DNA of 37,890 nucleotides from Caulobacter sp. Root1455 (GTDB lineage: Bacteria > Pseudomonadota > Alphaproteobacteria > Caulobacterales > Caulobacteraceae): positions 495,912-533,801 of the forward strand of contig NZ_LMFQ01000024.1 in the NCBI RefSeq assembly GCF_001426905.1, read 5' to 3'. Made by a program: the position numbers and the translations under genes. A model generated the notes under the pieces. It saw only the letters and a program-made list of their open reading frames with translations. It was not told the origin of the DNA and did no database searches. This document shows positions 36,536 to 37,890 of the stretch, one piece after another; positions within the stretch are counted from its first letter, which is position 1, and each line of letters starts with the position of its first letter.

Positions 36536-36909
36536 GCGCGCTCCAACGAACTGACGGCTCCGACGGCCTTGCTCCACGGTCAGGCGATCACGGCGACTCA
36601 CCAGGTCCGCCGGACCTGCCCAAGACGTGTGCATCGCCACAAAAGCCGTGGACGACTCCGGTTTATGCCACCCCGGCGACGACCGCCAGACCGCACGGCG
36701 CGCGCCCGGAAGCGGCAGCATGCAATCCCTTGCCAGCCTTGGGATACCGCCCGGCACGGAACCAAATGGCGCTTCAAACGATGGCGCCGAGCGCCGCCGT
36801 TAAGGATGCAGCGCGGCATCAGGTCGCCCGCAAGTGGGTTGTCACCGGCCCGTGATCTTAGTAATCAGGCCGCCGACCGACACTCTACGCCGATAAGAGG
36901 AACCCCTCG
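36536..36909. other. Gene-free region between two exported-protein genes
   Basis: About 370 bp, divergently flanked by the S1/P1 nuclease and 3D-domain genes; it must hold both promoters. Reading frames here are short and compositionally random. Near the right end TTGTCA (36839-36844) and TAGTAA (36859-36864) are 14 bp apart and could be a weak Caulobacter-type promoter for the 3D-domain gene. Nothing else is recognisable. Confidence 0.4.
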
Positions 36910-37404
36910 ATGCGACGCACGTTTGCGGGATTTCTGGCCGTCGCGGCCATGTCCATCGCCCTCCCCGCCCTGGCCGCCGACTCGGACTCCAAGTCCGATC
37001 CGCTGGGCGATCTGATCACGGGCGCGCTGACGGGCACCATGCCCGGTTCGGTCGAATACAAGATGAAGGCCACGCTCTACCACGCCGGCGCCAAGGGCAT
37101 CCGCGCCCTCGACAGCCTGGGCTGCAAGGTGGTGGCCATGCGCACCCTGGCGGTCGACAAGACCGTGATCCCGCGCCGCACCGTGGTGTTCATCAAGGAA
37201 ACCGTCGGCCTGCCGATGCCGAACGGCGCCAAGCACGACGGCTATTGGTACGCCTCCGACGTCGGCGGGGCCATCAAGGGTCAGCGGCTGGACCTGTTCA
37301 GCGGCGAAGGCCGCTCGTCGATGAAGCCGCTGATGGACCTGAACCTGGCCACCCTGTCGGTGACCAAGGTCGGCGAATTCAAGGGCTGCCCGCCGTCGGA
37401 ATAG
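36910..37404 (+). CDS. Secreted 3D-domain protein
   Basis: A 164-residue exported protein. Signal peptide cut after ALAA (residue 23). The C-terminal part is a 3D domain, named for three conserved aspartates: D83 (AVDKTVIPRRTVVFI), D117 (WYASDVGGAIKGQRLDLF) and D128. The same beta-barrel core occurs in lytic transglycosylases such as MltA and in resuscitation factors, so a peptidoglycan-related role is likely. It lacks the larger MltA domains, and the segment before the domain (MKATLYHAGAKGIRALDSLG) is short. Whether it cuts peptidoglycan alone is not certain. Confidence 0.85.
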   Translation: MRRTFAGFLAVAAMSIALPALAADSDSKSDPLGDLITGALTGTMPGSVEYKMKATLYHAGAKGIRALDSLGCKVVAMRTLAVDKTVIPRRTVVFIKETVGLPMPNGAKHDGYWYASDVGGAIKGQRLDLFSGEGRSSMKPLMDLNLATLSVTKVGEFKGCPPSE

Positions 37405-37458
37405 GCGCGCCGAGGCCGGAACACGCCAGGCCCCGATACAGCCTCGTTCAGCCACGGC

Positions 37459-37725
37459 CTAACCACGGCCTTCCGCCTTATCTTCGGCCATCTGGACTAC
37501 CGCCCACTTGTCGATGGCGATCGCGATCGCCCGTCGCCGCTCCGGGCGGCTGACGCCGACCTCCCGGCCCGCCCTGATGCGATAGTCCGCCAGGGCGGCG
37601 AACCGCTTCCAGATCACGCGGAGCAGGTGGCCCAGACGCCCTGGCGTCCATTCGGGATCGGGCTGGATCGCGCCCGCCGCCAGCTTGAGAGCGCGGATAC
37701 GAGCGCGGGTTCGGGATCGGGGCAT
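37459..37725 (-). CDS. Hypothetical basic protein, 88 residues
   Basis: A small basic, arginine-rich protein (MPRSRTRARIRALKLAAGAI). I use ATG 37725, which has GAGGAG 9 nt upstream; the frame to 37764 enters the family C palindrome. Predicted mostly helical, no signal peptide. The opening resembles small basic DNA- or RNA-binding proteins, but I do not recognise a family. The nearby GGGGACA palindrome suggests it could also be a remnant associated with a mobile palindromic unit. Confidence 0.5.
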   Translation of the reverse strand: MPRSRTRARIRALKLAAGAIQPDPEWTPGRLGHLLRVIWKRFAALADYRIRAGREVGVSRPERRRAIAIAIDKWAVVQMAEDKAEGRG

Positions 37726-37750
37726 GATGGCTTTCTCCTCGGATGCGGAC

Positions 37751-37776
37751 GGGGACAGGCCCATGGGCCTGTCCCC
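37751..37776. repeat. Family C perfect palindrome
   Basis: GGGGACAGGCCCATGGGCCTGTCCCC, split as 13+13, is a perfect palindrome with the same GGGGACA/TGTCCCC ends as the units at 218 and 351. It lies just upstream of the small basic ORF. From 37777 to the window end I see no supportable gene. Confidence 0.8.
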
Positions 37777-37890
37777 AACCTCTGGGCACGACTTGGCCGC
37801 CTCACGCGGCGGGCCGCTGAAGTTCGGGGAGGGACGCGGAGCGCCGGGCCAGGCCCGGAAGCTTTGTGAAGAAATACCGTTTCGACCAGG

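Noticed and set aside
1..37890. tRNA or rRNA genes
   Set aside because: No T-loop-like GTTCGA box with matching acceptor stem and no conserved rRNA stretches were noticed on either strand; a dedicated scan was not possible.

Overview
The window is ordinary chromosomal DNA of a high-GC alphaproteobacterium, very probably Caulobacter or a close Caulobacteraceae relative. The pointers are very high GC with G/C third codon positions, an argH-lipoprotein-lysA block, an ftsE-ftsX-DUF218-plsC operon, a DUF2125 protein, an opgH without opgG, a Caulobacter-type flagellin (N-terminus MSLNSINTN) and many short intergenic palindromic repeats. I see no rRNA, tRNA, CRISPR array, intact insertion sequence or prophage. 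The genus is inferred from gene content and style, not from a search.

Layout. 1-589: gene-free, with a nested pair of 67-bp inverted elements ending in GGGGACA/TGTCCCC. 590-3662: outer-membrane transporter-like protein, DUF202 membrane protein, GNAT acetyltransferase, cold-shock protein, TlpA-like thiol-disulfide protein. 3663-8666: argH, a small lipoprotein, lysA (arginine and lysine synthesis) and a chemoreceptor. 8842-13397: hpt and a zinc-ribbon/DUF3426 protein, divergent from ftsE-ftsX-DUF218-plsC, whose last three genes all start with TTG or GTG in 4-nt overlaps. 13394-15210: an Asp/Asn beta-hydroxylase divergent from a sulfotransferase with an apparent Nif11-like N-terminus, the best candidate here for an undescribed modification system. 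15361-17282: ChaC, DUF2125 protein, solitary HigA-type antitoxin. 17501-20551: chorismate mutase, HisC-family aminotransferase and prephenate dehydrogenase, a phenylalanine/tyrosine block. 20649-22491: EF-hand protein, an unlisted 32-codon small ORF with its own terminator, and RtcB RNA ligase.

22538-26123: small exported proteins (RcnB-like, acidic 'SFPASDPP' protein, CusF-like lipoprotein) and the glucan glucosyltransferase OpgH. 26217-29999: DUF429-like protein, barstar-family inhibitor, MATE exporter and an SDR oxidoreductase. 30275-33375: solitary flagellin, PepSY-like exported protein, VOC protein and ThuA-domain protein. 33563-37725: DUF2239/GIY-YIG operon behind a pair of TACCCGGGTA palindromes, a small unknown protein, a NUDIX hydrolase behind an S1/P1-type nuclease, a secreted 3D-domain protein and a short unknown ORF.

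Three families of intergenic palindromic repeats punctuate the window. Family A (five copies; core GTCCTTCGACAAGCTCAGGA and its inverse) exists as ~157-bp elements bounded by CTAG or as core-only copies. In several places the element's terminal CTAG is the stop codon of the adjacent gene. Family B consists of CCCTCTCCC/GGGAGAGGG-type arms. Family C has GGGGACA/TGTCCCC ends and occurs near both window edges.
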